Below, piece after piece: positions 22,452 through 34,860 of a stretch of 64,000 bases of DNA; the stretch's first letter is position 1, and each line of letters starts with the position of its first letter. Under the pieces are notes generated by a model. That model searched no databases. It saw only the letters and a program-made list of their open reading frames with translations, and had not been told where the DNA came from. Position numbers and translations under genes: made by a program. Source of the stretch: Saururus chinensis (Eukaryota; Streptophyta; Magnoliopsida; Piperales; Saururaceae); NCBI GenBank assembly GCA_035235625.1, contig CP141146.1, forward strand, positions 14,874,501 through 14,938,500, read 5' to 3'.

Positions 22452-25400
22452 CTAATCAACGTTCTGCAGCTTGCAGGCAGCAATGGAATCCAAGATCCAT
22501 GAATGAGCTGCCACTTTTGCTTTGGTTGCTCCAGCAAGATTCTTTGCATCCTCCTTCCTTTGTTTAAGAATGACGCTTGCTTTGCAGGAGTTACATTTAT
22601 CAGGGAGCTCTGCGCTGTATATTATATAGGTTGTTGTACCAAAAGGCTCATTTAATAATCCTCTTTCTCCTGAGATTGGCTTTCTTTGCATTATGGTACC
22701 CCCACCAGCGAGAACAAGATCATGTAAAAACCCTTTGTAGGAAGGCATAAACTCTCCAATGAAGTAAAATTTCAAGCCTTTGAATAGCCTTGGTTCCTGC
22801 AGAAATAACCATTACATAACAAAAATGTAAGCTCATAAAACTGATGTTAGAGATTTTTACTACAGTCAATTGCATGCCCAGTTGTCCAGGAATTCAGATA
22901 TTATAATATTTCTCAACTAAAACCTATATGGAAGACAATGAGGATCAAGAAATATGTTACTCTATTATCTATATTATCACAGCTGGTATGAAGCTAGTAG
23001 CCATTTGTAATTTATGAACATAGTATAACAACATTTAAAAACTAGTTCAAAAATGAACCTTGCTCATAATCCGCATCCTTCCTTCTTGTGGCCCACCGCT
23101 TATTCCATGAACATCAGCTGTGATTTCATAGTTCTCCTCAGCAACCGGTTCCATGGATGTTAAACAGGCCATGATCCCTGCAACAAGTCAAACATAAAAA
23201 ATTATAGAAAAATAATCATTACATAATAAGCTTTCGTAATTTTTTTTAGAAAGGAGCTTACAGTCTATCTTTACTATCCAAATGCCTTCCAAAATAGCCA
23301 TCAAAAATTTGAGGGTTCTCTTGCATGCCCCATTTTCATTGGTAGATGCTATGACGTGTGTAACAGCTGAATTCCAACTCTTTGCCACTGACACTCCAGC
23401 CAATTTGCTGAACTTATAAACAGTTTCCTGTATTGCTAGTTTAGATGAGAAATTGTATAGTAGTGTCAAGTAGAAATTTTAAATGAGAAATATTTAGACT
23501 TGCCTTTTCTTCAGCAGTAAGGCCCGAGCAGCATAAGACCCACTTCTTTGCCGACACAGATGGCCACTTCCATAAGCTACTCAGTTGAGCTTGTGTTTTT
23601 CTAGTGAATTGAGTGCAAGAACACAATGAACAAGGTAATACAAAGATTTGAAAAAAAGATAACGAATAGTGTGCAGCTTAATTACTTCGATTTGGGCTTA
23701 TTTTGACTTTTCTCTGATGGATTTGGTGTTTCTTTAGGCAACTTCAGATCAGAATGCAGTGGACAAAGCATCACAAAATTATCCTGCCTCAGGAGAGAAG
23801 AGTAGAATTTAGTTTACATTAGTCTGCTTCATATAGTTCACTCTTTATTCTTTTGTTAGATAAACAAAAAACGTACCTTGTCCCATCGACATTGGGGAAC
23901 CATTCTTGCGCAAGGGACATGGAAGCTCTTTCTGCAATTCTTATGATAGCACCCAAGAGCGGCACCTTTCATTGCACAGCAACTACATGTTATCCTTCTA
24001 CTTCTTAATATCTCTGATTGGAGATTGATTGCTATATCTTCTTTGAAATAAACATTAGGAGCCCTGCAAGTACATGCAAGACAAAATGAAGCTATCCTTT
24101 TCACTATGAACTTCTTTTGATTTTTCTTGCAAGTATTAATGTGACAGTTTCATACCAATCAGTGCAGTTTCTGTGTGAATGCACGAGATTTTTTCCTTTA
24201 TTGTGAGCATATGACACTGGCTTTCCCTCAAGATAGTGCACCATCTCCCCATACAACTGTATTTTGATTTTGGAAAATGCAGGTTATAAATCAATGGCCA
24301 CAAACATATTATACATTTCATGATCTCGTATAAGCATCATAATACAGGCTCATGAAATCATAATAAACTACATAATTTAGCAAAGGAAACGCTTTATAAA
24401 TCATGAAATCTTTATAATGCCAAACTACTGAGATGGGCCTAGGGACCTACAAAAACAGAGTGGTCAATGCATCCACGGGTCTAGCTGAAGATAGTAGCCT
24501 GAGTGTATAATAGCAGGCAATGAAACTGCTTCAAGGAAAATTACCTCATTCCAGTACATTAAGGAAAATGATTATCACCCAACAAAACACCCCAACTAAT
24601 TTTTGGTTGGGACAGACCATGTGGGACTCTCACAAAGCTCATCCAGTTGGGGGGTTTTGTTGGGCAGATTAGTTAAGTGTATATCACTATCCAATATCCA
24701 TACATTAAGTATGTCTGTCACTAATCTTTACTCATACATGTCCCAAAACATAAAACTTTTACCTCAGAGACATCACTGGAATTGCAAAAAGCGCATCGGG
24801 CTTGACAATTCATGCTTTTGCACTTTTTCAGCAGAGGTTTGTTGACAGTATGATTAACTTCAGAATTCTTATTCGCCTTAGGGATAATTTTATTTTCTGC
24901 ACCATCGACTTGATCTGCACTGATACCACTCTTTGTAGCAATGGCAAGAGCGGTCTGCCCATTCTTGGCTTGCTTCTGCTTCTTCAGTTCCGAATCCCCT
25001 TTCTGGCCAAACATTGTATCTAATCTTTGGCTAGCTGTGTTAGTCTTCCCTTCCAATACTAAAGCTTTTTCTTGATTAAATCTGTCGCCTGGGTAAGCAA
25101 TCAGTTCATTGTCCATATTTTCAATTTTTTTATGTTCATCATGGCACATCACTTTTTCTTCATCATCCTCTTGTGTGGTTATTTTACATCGTGTTCTTCT
25201 GCTCTTGGTATCAGTTCTACTTGTTTTGATTTCCCTAAATTTTAATTTTTTGGCGTTGCCAGTTTTGACGTCCTGGCATTGCAAGATAGAGAAGTCAATC
25301 CCATCACTTTCAGTTACATGGCTTTGGTCCTTCGCAGTACTAATTCTGTCTGGACTCCCAGTGAAGGTATTATGACTTCTATGACCTATCTGATCTTGTA

Positions 25401-28232
25401 TCATCTTTATAAACTTGCTTTCAGAACCGGCACTGTACTCAATACACTTCCTCTTCCTACCTTTTCTAGATTTAACAGTCACCATAGTTTTTCTAATTGA
25501 ATTCTCAGCTACATCCTTTGATCCATTAACAGTTTCCATAAAGTCCTTTTGCTTGCTAGCTTGTTGTTCATGGATATCATCTGCAATAATACCTTCATTG
25601 TTTGCAAATTTTTTAATATGCTTTGTTTGAACTAAGTTTGCAGCTCTTTGGCTCTTGACAAATTTTCTTCTTTCACCAGCATTGCATTTTCCATTTTCTT
25701 CTAATAGAGAAGTAGAAAATTCCACCTTTTGCTTGCTAGCTTGTTGTTCATGGATATCATCTGCAATAACATTTTCATTATTTGCAAATCTTTTAATATT
25801 GCTTTGTTCGAACTAAGTTTGCTGCTCTTTGGCTCTTGCCAAATTTTATTTTTTCTGCAGTGTTACATTTTCCATTTTCTTCTAATAGAAAAGTAGAAAA
25901 TTCCATACCTGAGGCTTTTGTATCTTCACCAAGTGTACCTTTATGTTTCTCCTGCATTTAAGCCGATTCAATCTTTATAAGATAGGGTTTAAATAATAAA
26001 TAAATAGATAGTGGCATTTAGATAAAGAGCCAAAAGATACAGTACCTTTCTTTTCATGGGTGTGGAAAAAAGTTCAGGCGAGCAAGGTCGCTGGGTCCAA
26101 TCAAACATCTCACTCTCATAAACATCTGCAGTCTTGGGTTTACTATCCCATTCGACCTTCAGAATATATAAGAGAATAAAATGTAGAAGCCACGATAGCT
26201 GAAAGAAATGATACGCAACAGATACACTCTAAATACTTACAGTTGGTGACATTCTGATGGGAACATCATCATCAGATTCCTTAATATCACTAAAAGAAGG
26301 CATAACACGTGGATGGGAGTTTATAGGAAAATCATTTTCTGACAATTGACCACTGAGGTTTTCTACTTCGTCACTCTCATTCTCCTCCCTCAGCCAGAAG
26401 AAAGGACAAAAAATGGGATTTCCTTTATCATCAAAAGACGGCTTTTCCTTCAGAATATTTGAGCTGTCCTTATTACCAGCAACATAACTTGCTCTTTTCT
26501 CCAGTTTCTCCAATGTAGGAGCTTCCACAGATTGTGCTGGTATGTCAAATGGAGGGTTTAGAGGCACATGAACCCTTTTCTTAGCTGGAAAAGAAAGTTG
26601 TTCGGATGTTTGGGAATTAGTGAGTTCGTGATTTGTTCTCTGAGAATCCTGGGATACTCTTCTTAAATTCTTGTCTTTCTTGTGTTTTCTTGCATGAGTT
26701 CCATTGGATGCTTGAACATTATGGATTTGTCCATCTTCTAGTTAACATGAAAAATATTTTAGTAAATGATCTAAAATATAGAAAGCAACTTCACAATAGA
26801 CTATTAAATAACTTCTCATCTCTTTCACCATTACTTTGGAAGAGATTCTTCAGGTATTGTAAAGTCTAGGTAGATGAATATTGATACAATCATACAACTC
26901 ACCAAATAGTTCCAGAATCATATATATAAGCTACTCGTTGATAGTTCATTTAATTAAAGGAAATGATGCTAACGTGATTCTCAAATATAGTGAATACATG
27001 TAAACATAACAACTTACCTTTGTCTTGGGGTTCAGGCTGTGTGACAAATATACTAATTCCTGAAGCGATTTCCATGTTTCTGTAAATGTTGACCATATTA
27101 TCCATGTGAGGGGCTGGGCGTACCTCTGCAGAAAGTAATTATGGGGGATGAGACTGAAAAGTTAAATTTTTATATGTCAAAGTTGAAGTTAATCTTAATA
27201 TCCACTGTGATAGGTTGTTTTGAAATATTCTGAATAACAGAATATTTTCTTGCTCCTATTATTCTAGTCAACCCGAATTAAAATTACTTAGTGGACAATC
27301 AAAAGCACCAAAAAAGAAAAACAAGTGCAACATAAGAGTATCCTCTAGTGAATATTTTGTAATGTCCACTAGTGAACTTCCATTAAACCCCGATGTTTTT
27401 TTTTTTTGTTCACTAAATTCAAGTGCAACATTGAACAATAATGAAAAGCTATATAGATATGAGAAAGTACTTACCTCTCCGCTGATAAGGCACTTTACAA
27501 ACTGGACAATTAGACGATGATTTCATTGATTTTGATATGCATGCCCTGCCGGAAAGAGAAGTTTTTATGTCAAAACAAATCACAATGTCTCCTTATTTTT
27601 ATCCTCTCTTATATATCTAGGGCTGCAGTAGAAGCTTACTTGCAGAATACATGATTGCATACAAGTGAAACGGCTGCATCCAAAAGACTCATGCTGAAAA
27701 ACAAAAGGAGAAAAAAATAAGCATCATAGCTATTAATTCTTAGAAGCAAATTTCCCACTATGCCTTAACTCTTAAGAGTCAGCTACGTATGACTAGCACA
27801 CAGTTGAAATTTGGAAAGAGGATATGCAATTCATAGAATAACATTTATGCATAAATTGGAACCATTATCAAGAACTTGCAAGAAGACCAAACTCTGATAA
27901 AAGAATAGATTTGAAGAGTTCGACGGTATGAGAAGAATAAACGACACTTGAAGGATGGATTAAATTGGCCATCCGAAGACATTTTAGCAGGATGGTACAT
28001 AAAAAATCAGCGTCGCGCTCTCTGAAATGAAATCCATTTTTTTTCTAAAGGAACGATAAGGGCAGATTTCAGGTCAAAACAGTAACTAGATCAAATATTC
28101 ACTCACCCAGATTTTCAGAACAAACAGGACAAAGGTGAAAATTTTTGCAGACAGGGTAAAAAAAAAGTACCAGATCGGGCATTTGAGCTCCCTCCCCATC
28201 TTCTCCAAGAGAGTTGAATCCGCCGTCGTCAT
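22452..28232 (-). CDS. BRCA1: BRCA1 homologue (RING - extended PHD - two BRCT), with a frameshift in exon 7
   Basis: Nuclear E3 ubiquitin ligase of DNA double-strand-break repair, acting with BARD1. Exons on the minus strand: 28232-28171, 27693-27640, 27545-27475, 27125-27018, 26737-26241, 26156-26046, 25951-24763, 24256-24156, 24063-23877, 23783-23686, 23600-23504, 23427-23262, 23177-23059 and 22796-22452. The frame fits at every junction. The RING finger is complete (C18, C21, C33, H35, C38, C41, C52, C55) and followed by the plant-conserved VRPAPHMDNMVNIYRNMEI. The extended PHD starts at CAFC near residue 687, and BRCT repeats lie at about 835-950 and 956-1063, ending SWILDSIAACKL. Intron 11 uses a GC donor. 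Exon 7 has a 180-bp tandem duplication; an extra base near 25799 causes a stop at about codon 354. Ignoring it, the length is 1067 residues. Confidence 0.9.
25545..25905 (-). repeat. Tandem duplication of 180 bp (60 codons) within BRCA1 exon 7
   Basis: Positions 25545-25724 and 25725-25905 are two head-to-tail copies, recognisable by CTTTTGCTTGCTAGCTTGTT at both starts and by CTTCTAATAGA(G/A)AAGTAGAAAA at both ends. The offset is 180 at one end and 181 at the other. The upstream copy in the transcript has TAATATTGC where the other has TAATATGC (+ strand, near 25799), a single extra base that shifts frame. Without it, both copies encode the same 60-residue segment with several substitutions. 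Confidence 0.9.
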
Positions 28233-28518
28233 GCTCCTCAGCTCTTATCACAAAATACGGGAATCACCCAACAAAGTTAGAAAACGAAAAGCAAACGGGT
28301 GCAGACGAATATGAGAGAGGCGGACAGGAGATGAACCACTGTAAGGCAAGGAATCTAATTTTTGAGAAGGAACTGGAAGAGGAAGATGAATCGGACCTCG
28401 ATTTCCAAGTATGGAGAAAGAATTGAAGTTCGAAGCGCTCCAGTCCTCCCTCTCTATCTTTGTCGCGAATTTCAAATGCTATGGAAATGCGCGGTTCTGT
28501 ACCCCACTCGCGCCTTTT

Positions 28519-28540
28519 CTTTTCGCGAATTTCGCGCCAA
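28519..28540 (-). promoter_or_regulatory. Tandem E2F-type sites upstream of BRCA1
   Basis: On the gene's strand the sequence reads TTGGCGCGAAA followed at once by TTCGCGAAAA, two overlapping E2F consensus sites (TTTSSCGC). They lie about 290 bp upstream of the start codon. A third partial match (TCGCGAA, about 28463) is closer. E2F control of S-phase and repair genes, including BRCA1, is established in other organisms; its use here is inference. Confidence 0.65.
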
Positions 28541-28604
28541 CTCGCGTCCCTTGCGAAGTTGCGATGAAAATTCAGTGTGGGGCCCGCATTTGAAAACATG
28601 ATTT

Positions 28605-29922
28605 ATTTATTTTTAAATTGCTCTAGTGGTGTGCTCTCTCCTTACTTTAAGCTGAGCATAAGAGCATGTGAAGTATTTATTTTGAGATTGATGATGTACA
28701 TGTTAACGTAGGTTAGCGTAAAGTGTATGCGTTATCGATTTAAAAAATAAACGATTTACATATGTTCCTTATGCTCGGCTTATTATTAAAGCAAAACATA
28801 AAAAATATTTTAAATGACTTAAAGATTTATATGAATTGACTGATAAACGTACTTTATCCTCTAAACACCATTAATTAGCAAGACCCAGTAAACATAATTC
28901 TCATTGATGGATTTTGGGTGGGGTTACCCCCTTAACATAGTAGGTAGATATTTACTGTTCGAAGACATCTACTAACCATTTGAATGTATTAACAGTAAAT
29001 ATGTACTAACTCTGAATAGGCACAGCTAGGGTGATAGTTCCTCATGTTAACCTGTTGTTTTTTTGGCAAGGCAGGTTGATTATGCATACATTAATAACTA
29101 GGTAGACAAGTTCAAAAACATACCGAGAATATTGATACTCTCCCCTTTGACCTCCACTTTTGTGTTAAGGGGACCAAGGTATTTAATAAATAGCCCAAAG
29201 ATAATTTAAATATTTTGAATAAAAATACCTTTAGGATTCACCTTTCCCTATTAAGCTTAGAATTGGTTCTTGGTTTTATATTTTTGGACAAAAATACCCC
29301 TAAGGGATCACTCTTCTCTACTGGGTTTAGTTTTGGAATTATAAAAAAATAAACTGTTATCGTTGTCACTTAATAAAGCAATCTTTTTTTGCCATTCTTT
29401 TTGCCTACTCTACCTACCCCACTAATTATTCTATACTTCCCTCTAACTTAAACCCTTCTCACCAAAGTTCTCATTGGCAGCCTGCTATGCCATATTTCAC
29501 ACTAGTTGTACCGCCAAGCATGCTGGATTTTGTGCACTACTCTTTTTTTCTTCCTCCTCCAATAAAATGTGCTTACATAAATAGGTGTCAATTCGTCAAA
29601 TGAGGTGAAATGGAGGATTTAACTTGATTAGCAAGTTTTCTTGCCACATAAAGATGTGTTAGAGTTGCAAAATTTTAAGGGGCTGATAATGGAAATAATC
29701 CCCTCATATGTTCATACAAAATAAGCCATGTGTCTCTGAATTTGACGAAGTAGCAATTATGGCAATGATCCCTCAGGTTGCAATCGGTGCAGCTAAACAC
29801 TATAACAAAGTGTTTGTTATTGTTGTTGCAGTTGCGAGTTTTGTAGCACTGTGCGTACTAGCTTGAGCAAGACATACACCCCTTGATTATGTGAACTTCT
29901 AGAACATCATGTACTAAGAGTA
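28605..29922. other. Intergenic region, no gene supported
   Basis: AT-rich sequence without a durable frame. The segment just right of the BRCA1 start would hold its upstream promoter. No terminal repeats seen. Confidence 0.5.
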
Positions 29923-30637
29923 TGGAAGGCCGTATCGGCCGATATATGTGCGCATCGGTTGATATATACCCATATCTGGCCGAGACCGATATGGTATGAG
30001 GGGTAGTATGCCCTCCATGTGAAAATCGATGTGTATCAATAGTATCACCCTATACTTTATTGATATGGCCGACATATATCGATATAGTATTAATTTATTT
30101 TTTTTATTTTTAAAAAAATTTAAAAATAATTTACATTTTTTTCCTATAGACAAAGATACATTTCAAACCTAACTTCTTTGAAGGTTTAAAGATGATAATA
30201 TTTTTTATATTAAAAATATTTTTTAAAAATTTATGTAAGATCAATACGGGTGGGTCCATATAATTTATATAATTATTATTTTTTAAAATATAGTGCTCCA
30301 TAAATATGCATTTACTTAAATATCTAATTGTGACTCATATTAAGCATCTTATTTAGTTCTAAAATAAACTAATTTTATAGCATTTAATATGAGAAAGAGA
30401 GAGTAATAATTTCTATAGGATGGATGGAGTATTAGTGTATAGTTCAAAAATAAACTAAATTTAGAACGATACAGCCTTCTTTGGTCTTATGATTCTTTTA
30501 AAAAATATTATAATAATATATTATTAGTTATAATATTTTTTATATATATAAAAGGGTTTACGTCCGTTTCAACGCATACCAAGTGTACCCATATCTATGA
30601 TCATTGATACTATTATTTGTGTCGATATGGCCTTTCA
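29923..30637. mobile_element. Mutator-like MITE, copy 1
   Basis: Starts TGGAAGGCCGTATCGGCCGA and ends GTGTCGATATGGCCTTTCA, inverted ends of about 18 bp with a few mismatches. The interior is AT-rich with repeated TATCGATAT-type motifs and no coding potential. A second member with the same ends, interior motifs and order lies at 59111-59729, and an end fragment lies at 52790-52835. Target duplication of this copy is unclear. The Mutator-like assignment rests on the roughly 10-bp duplication seen at the other copy. Confidence 0.6.
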
Positions 30638-31540
30638 TAACTATGAGAAGCAGTGAACAAACATATATGGACCACATTCAACTTCCAATAAAACAAATAT
30701 GTATTGAAAGATTATTTTCTTCTTAAGCCTTCATATTTGACTTTGTGATCTCTGAGGTGCAATCTTGGGCAGCATATTGGGTTGGGTATTGTAATACCCA
30801 ACCCAAATTACCTATGATTTCTAAATCTAATATAAGATTTAGGAACCGGACCCAATTCAAAAAGGCATCCGACCTACTCGAGAACCCAAGATGAACCCGA
30901 AATGAAATTCAACCTAATCTTCGGTTGGATTGAAATAGTTGGGACAAGTCAAGTTTTCCAGTGCTGCCCTAGTGGTGATGAGTGCAACTAATACTAGTCC
31001 AGCGTTTTGGCATAAATGTTATGATAAAGGAATAAAATGTTTAATTGTCTTAATAGATGATAAAAATAGATAAATAGTAATTATAAATTAATTTTCATTT
31101 TTCATTAAGAACATGGTTCTTTAAGCCCCAACAATGGCTCCTTACTCTGTTTCCAATATAATTTATTGTATTATTTTATTTACTCCTTTACCCTATGTTT
31201 TACCCAACAATTCACTCGCTACCCCCGTCTAAGGTTCATTCATTATTACTCCATCTAAAACTCAACTTATAAAATATGTTTTTTCTTCTTCCTCCTCTGT
31301 TCTCTACCTTCTTTTCTTTTTCTTTCTTTATCCAGATCTACAAATGATGCACTAGAATATTAGTCACCAAGTCCATGATCCCTCTATATCAGTGTGAGGA
31401 TGACATTGGATATCTATCATCTACTATATAAATACCATATGGTGGATGTTTAACACTACTATACGTTACTATGAGGATGATAGTAGCTTGTTTAAGAGTG
31501 AAAGAAGTATTGAAATAAACTTGACATATATTCCAGGTGT
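30638..31540. other. Intergenic region, no gene supported
   Basis: No durable frame or terminal repeat. Contains short AT-rich and CT-rich patches only. Confidence 0.5.
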
Positions 31541-31546
31541 ACAAGT

Positions 31547-32035
31547 TTGTAAAAGGTTTTAAAAAAATATGAGATATAAATGAGAGGTTTTAAAAAGACT
31601 GATATTCTCACAACAAAAATACCCACAAAAATTTACACAAGACTTTTGATTAGACTTAACAAGTGAACCTCACATAATGTTCACACAGGCTCACTTCTCT
31701 AGATCAATCAAAACCCACGTGTAAATTGTTGACATATATTTTTTATGTGATTTTTTTTTTAAAGTTCACGTGGGGTAAACTTTTTACAAGTTAGTAAAAA
31801 GTTCTAAAAAAATATGAGATATAGATGAGAGGTTTTAAAAGGAGTGATATTCACAAAAAAAAAAACCTACAAAAAATTACACAAGAGTTTTGATTGGACT
31901 TAACAAGTGAACCTCACATAATGTTCACCTGTGGGCTCACTTCTCTAGATCAATCAAAACTCACGTACAAGTTGTTAACGCATATTTTTTACGTGAAAAT
32001 ATTATTTTTCTTTTAAAAGTTCACGTGGGGTAAAT
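31547..32035. repeat. Tandem duplication, unit about 245 bp
   Basis: Two head-to-tail copies share ATATGAGATATA(A/G)ATGAGAG, CTTAACAAGTGAACCTCACA, CACTTCTCTAGATCAATCAA and AAAGTTCACGTGGGGTAAA at a 245-bp spacing. Identity is high but with scattered indels. Each copy contains CACGTG-core G-box sequences. Non-coding; nature unknown. Confidence 0.8.
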
Positions 32036-32696
32036 GATAAATAGGGTAATTATAAACAAGTCATTATTATGGTCTACATAACTATGTTCTTTCATTAAAT
32101 ATACTAAAGGAAGTACACTGAAGGCAAAGGGATGAATATATGAAGGAATATTGTGGATTCACTGGTCATTCATTCCTGTTGTAGCTAAGGTTAATTAGGT
32201 TAATGCCGCTAGACCAAGCAATACCTTGACAATTAAACATTTTTACATTAGGACAATACTTCTGCCCTCGTAAAGGTCCTTAAATATACCTTTTAACATG
32301 TCTTTATGTTTAATTGTTTCTACATTTCCGCTTAAGATCATGGAAAAAGTGGTGAGGCAAAGTTTACAACGTAAAAATTCCTCCAAAATGAGCCAGTGCT
32401 AAAGGGGACATCCTAAGCCCTAAAGGGAGTAGGCCTCAAAACTTGGCCTGATCTGTCATGGGCAGCTCGTATTTTGGTCACCTCTAATCATCCCATGTGC
32501 AATGTACTATCTGATCAATAGTATCACTGTATTCTACCAACTTCATGAATATTCCACCCATTTATCTATAAAAACCATAATCCTATTCTCATGATCAACT
32601 AAAACATGAGCCATACAAACACAATTAGAATGGCACACCACCCATTCTCTCAAAAACTATGTAAATGCATTCTCCCAAGAGGTCACACATGATGGC

Positions 32697-32806
32697 TGCT
32701 GCCTCCTTCACTCATGCATGCCGTATTGCAATGTCAACAAACCTAATTGTTATGGTCTCGCCCCCAACAAACTTGGTACAATCACGCACACTTAACATGA
32801 GGCTGA
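32697..32806 (+). promoter_or_regulatory. Conserved upstream module of B3-like gene 1
   Basis: CTGCCTCCTTCACTCATGCA, TATTGCAATGTCAACAAAC, ACAATCACGC and CATGAGG occur in the same order here, at 40092-40214 and at 55514-55637. In every case this is 250-450 bp upstream of the start of a B3-like gene. This copy lacks about 17 bp that the other two have. The shared sequence may be a promoter element or simply part of the duplicated unit. Confidence 0.5.
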
Positions 32807-32925
32807 CAGTGCAATTCTTCTGCCGTTATCTCTATAGTCTATGTATACTGTATAACTAAACATATAGTTGCTAAGTTACCAGTCCTTACATTGCTCCAGC
32901 ACAACTTCCTCTCTCTCTTGAACAA

Positions 32926-33468
32926 ATGGCTTCTTCCTCAGGTCCCTCAGCAAAAGTTCTCAGAGACTTATTGGCTAAACATTTTACAGAAGAGAAATGC
33001 AGGGCTATGCATGACGATCTAATCAGGGATCATAATGCAACGTTCATAGCGCAGTTCCATCTCACACAATCTTTCCTTGATTTTGTGGAGAAGAACATAG
33101 GTCCCCCTCCCGCTGCCTACCCTGGGATCTGGCGTTCTGTTCCACTCACTGATCATCAGGGGAGCCGGGAGGCAATAGAGAGGGTCTTGAACGATGAAGA
33201 GAAGGCAAAGTGCAAGAGTGCTACTGGTTTGAGATGTGTTGCCTTTGAGCCTGAACTGCACACCATTTACATTGGTATCAAATTTGAGGCTGACAACTAC
33301 GTCGTGAATGGCCAGTGGGATTTTGTGGCTGAGAGGTCCAGGCTGAGGCCTAATGCAGTTGTGAGCCTGTGGGGGTACAGGGAGGAGGACGGGGAGCCCA
33401 ACTTCACATTCCGGCTGGACGGGTATGCCGGAGAGGGAGAGCCCTTGCCACCTTACAAGCCCAATTAA
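32926..33468 (+). CDS. B3-like DNA-binding-domain protein 1 (DUF313/At1g05920 type)
   Basis: Small single-exon gene, 180 residues, probably a nuclear plant B3-superfamily protein. The first ATG follows AACAA and starts MASSSG like its paralogues. From residue 42 the order ATFIAQFHLTQSLLDFV-like strand, GSREAIERVLNDEEKAKC, GLRCVAFEPELHTIYIGIKF, NYVVNGQWDFVAERSRLRPN and AVVSLWGYREEDG matches B3 proteins of the DUF313 group, which carry a W-x-x-x-V-x-x-N/L-K/R-x-x-D/N-x-x-x-L-W-x-F/Y-R segment near the end. It differs in an inserted AAYPGIWRS stretch after IGPPP. The tail GEGEPLPPYKPN is shared by the cluster. No second domain is present. The B3 call is by pattern and not certain; the target DNA is unknown. 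Confidence 0.6.
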   Translation: MASSSGPSAKVLRDLLAKHFTEEKCRAMHDDLIRDHNATFIAQFHLTQSFLDFVEKNIGPPPAAYPGIWRSVPLTDHQGSREAIERVLNDEEKAKCKSATGLRCVAFEPELHTIYIGIKFEADNYVVNGQWDFVAERSRLRPNAVVSLWGYREEDGEPNFTFRLDGYAGEGEPLPPYKPN

Positions 33469-34680
33469 TGCAACCAGTCTCCAGAAGGTGGTTCATGACT
33501 TTCAGAGAGAAATGCGTTCTGTTTTACTTTTTATTGGCCTTCATCACTTCTTACTAGTGTTTGTTTCTATCTTTATTGTTGGTTATTGTGTGCTTTCAGA
33601 CGTCTAAGTCTGGGTAGGGTATGGAGAAGGATCTGTCCTTTTTTTCTACCTACAAATTGAATAAATTAGTAGTGTGACTGTGTGAGTGTCTAGTTCTTGT
33701 GTATTTGGAGATAATTACTAGCATGTGGAAAGAGAAAACTCTTTCCAATTATCCATCCCTTCCCTCCCTCAGCCCTCATTGCGTCTGGTGGGGAAATCCT
33801 CTATTACTTGATGAGGTGAATGGTGAAAGAAAATATTGGACAAGGCCAGGTTCAGAAGCGCAAGAAAACGGAGTTTGGACAGAGGAAGACAAGCTAATAC
33901 CTATTGGCTGGGCTCGCTAAGGGCTTCATGCCCCTGATTCAATGTGTAATGACCACCACAGAGGATTATCTTCAAAATAATCCAATTTCACTATGGGCGG
34001 ACTGCAAGTGTAAGATTTGTCCGGTTGATTTTTAAAATGTAGGGCCTCCTAGGATGGGATTAACAAAAATCAGAATTAATATAAAAAATAGGGGATGGTA
34101 ACTTTTTTGGCCCATTTTAATATGTAGGCCTCTTTCAACAAATCATTTTAATCTCACTTTTGAATCAATGGTTAAAATTATATATTTTAAATTTGACAAC
34201 TTATAGGTGAAAGATAGGTATAGGACCAATTGAAATTTAAAGATCTACTTTAATTTATGTGTGTTTTTAGCATTCTAATATGTGGGGACTATCTTTATAA
34301 TCTCAGTAAATTTCAAACATCAATTTAGTGTTGAAAATTTGAGTAATCTTGGTACCCCTCATCTAAATATGCTCTAATCTTGGTCCTTTTGATGGTGGGC
34401 CCAACAAAATATAGCCCTTAAAGAATTATCATGAAAAACTCTCTCATATTGTTGACATGAGAGTTTCTCATTTTGCTATATAATTTATCTACAGTTGAGA
34501 TGGGCAATTGCCCCACTCTAGCTCTGCCCTTGCTTGTTATGCCCCGTTTTAAAAGGAGTTTTTTTTCTTAATCAAATGTTTGGAAGAACATGAGTCATAT
34601 ACATTTCTTTTGTTTTTGTAGTGAATAATCGAAAAGGACTCAACTTTTTGTTATTTTTTCATCCTTACTGAAAAGCAGTG
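33469..34680. other. 3' flank of B3-like gene 1 and intergenic DNA
   Basis: The first 150 bases resemble the 3' flanks of the other cluster members (GTTGGT(T/C)AT(T/G)GTGTGCTT at about 33579), so the 3' UTR is conserved. Beyond that no gene or repeat is recognised. Confidence 0.5.
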
Positions 34681-34860
34681 TTCTAAAACCTAAACTGGAT
34701 TAGCCAGTTCAAATTGGGTTCAATTGGGCCTGATTAAAAATTTAGGCCGGATTGTCCAGGTTACCGGGCTGAGTTGACCCGGGCGGGTCACTCAAGCCCG
34801 GTTGGTCGAACCAGTGACCCATATAATTGGGCTAGGTTGTCTAACACTATTATTTACCAT
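34681..34860. repeat. Degenerate TTTTAAAAACCGG-family dispersed repeat
   Basis: TTCTAAAACCTAAACTGG, followed by CCGGGCTGAGTTGACCCGGG and GCCCGGTTGGTCGAACCAGT, resembles the GC-rich ends of the element at 42764. It has no internal coding capacity. Boundaries are approximate. Confidence 0.4.
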
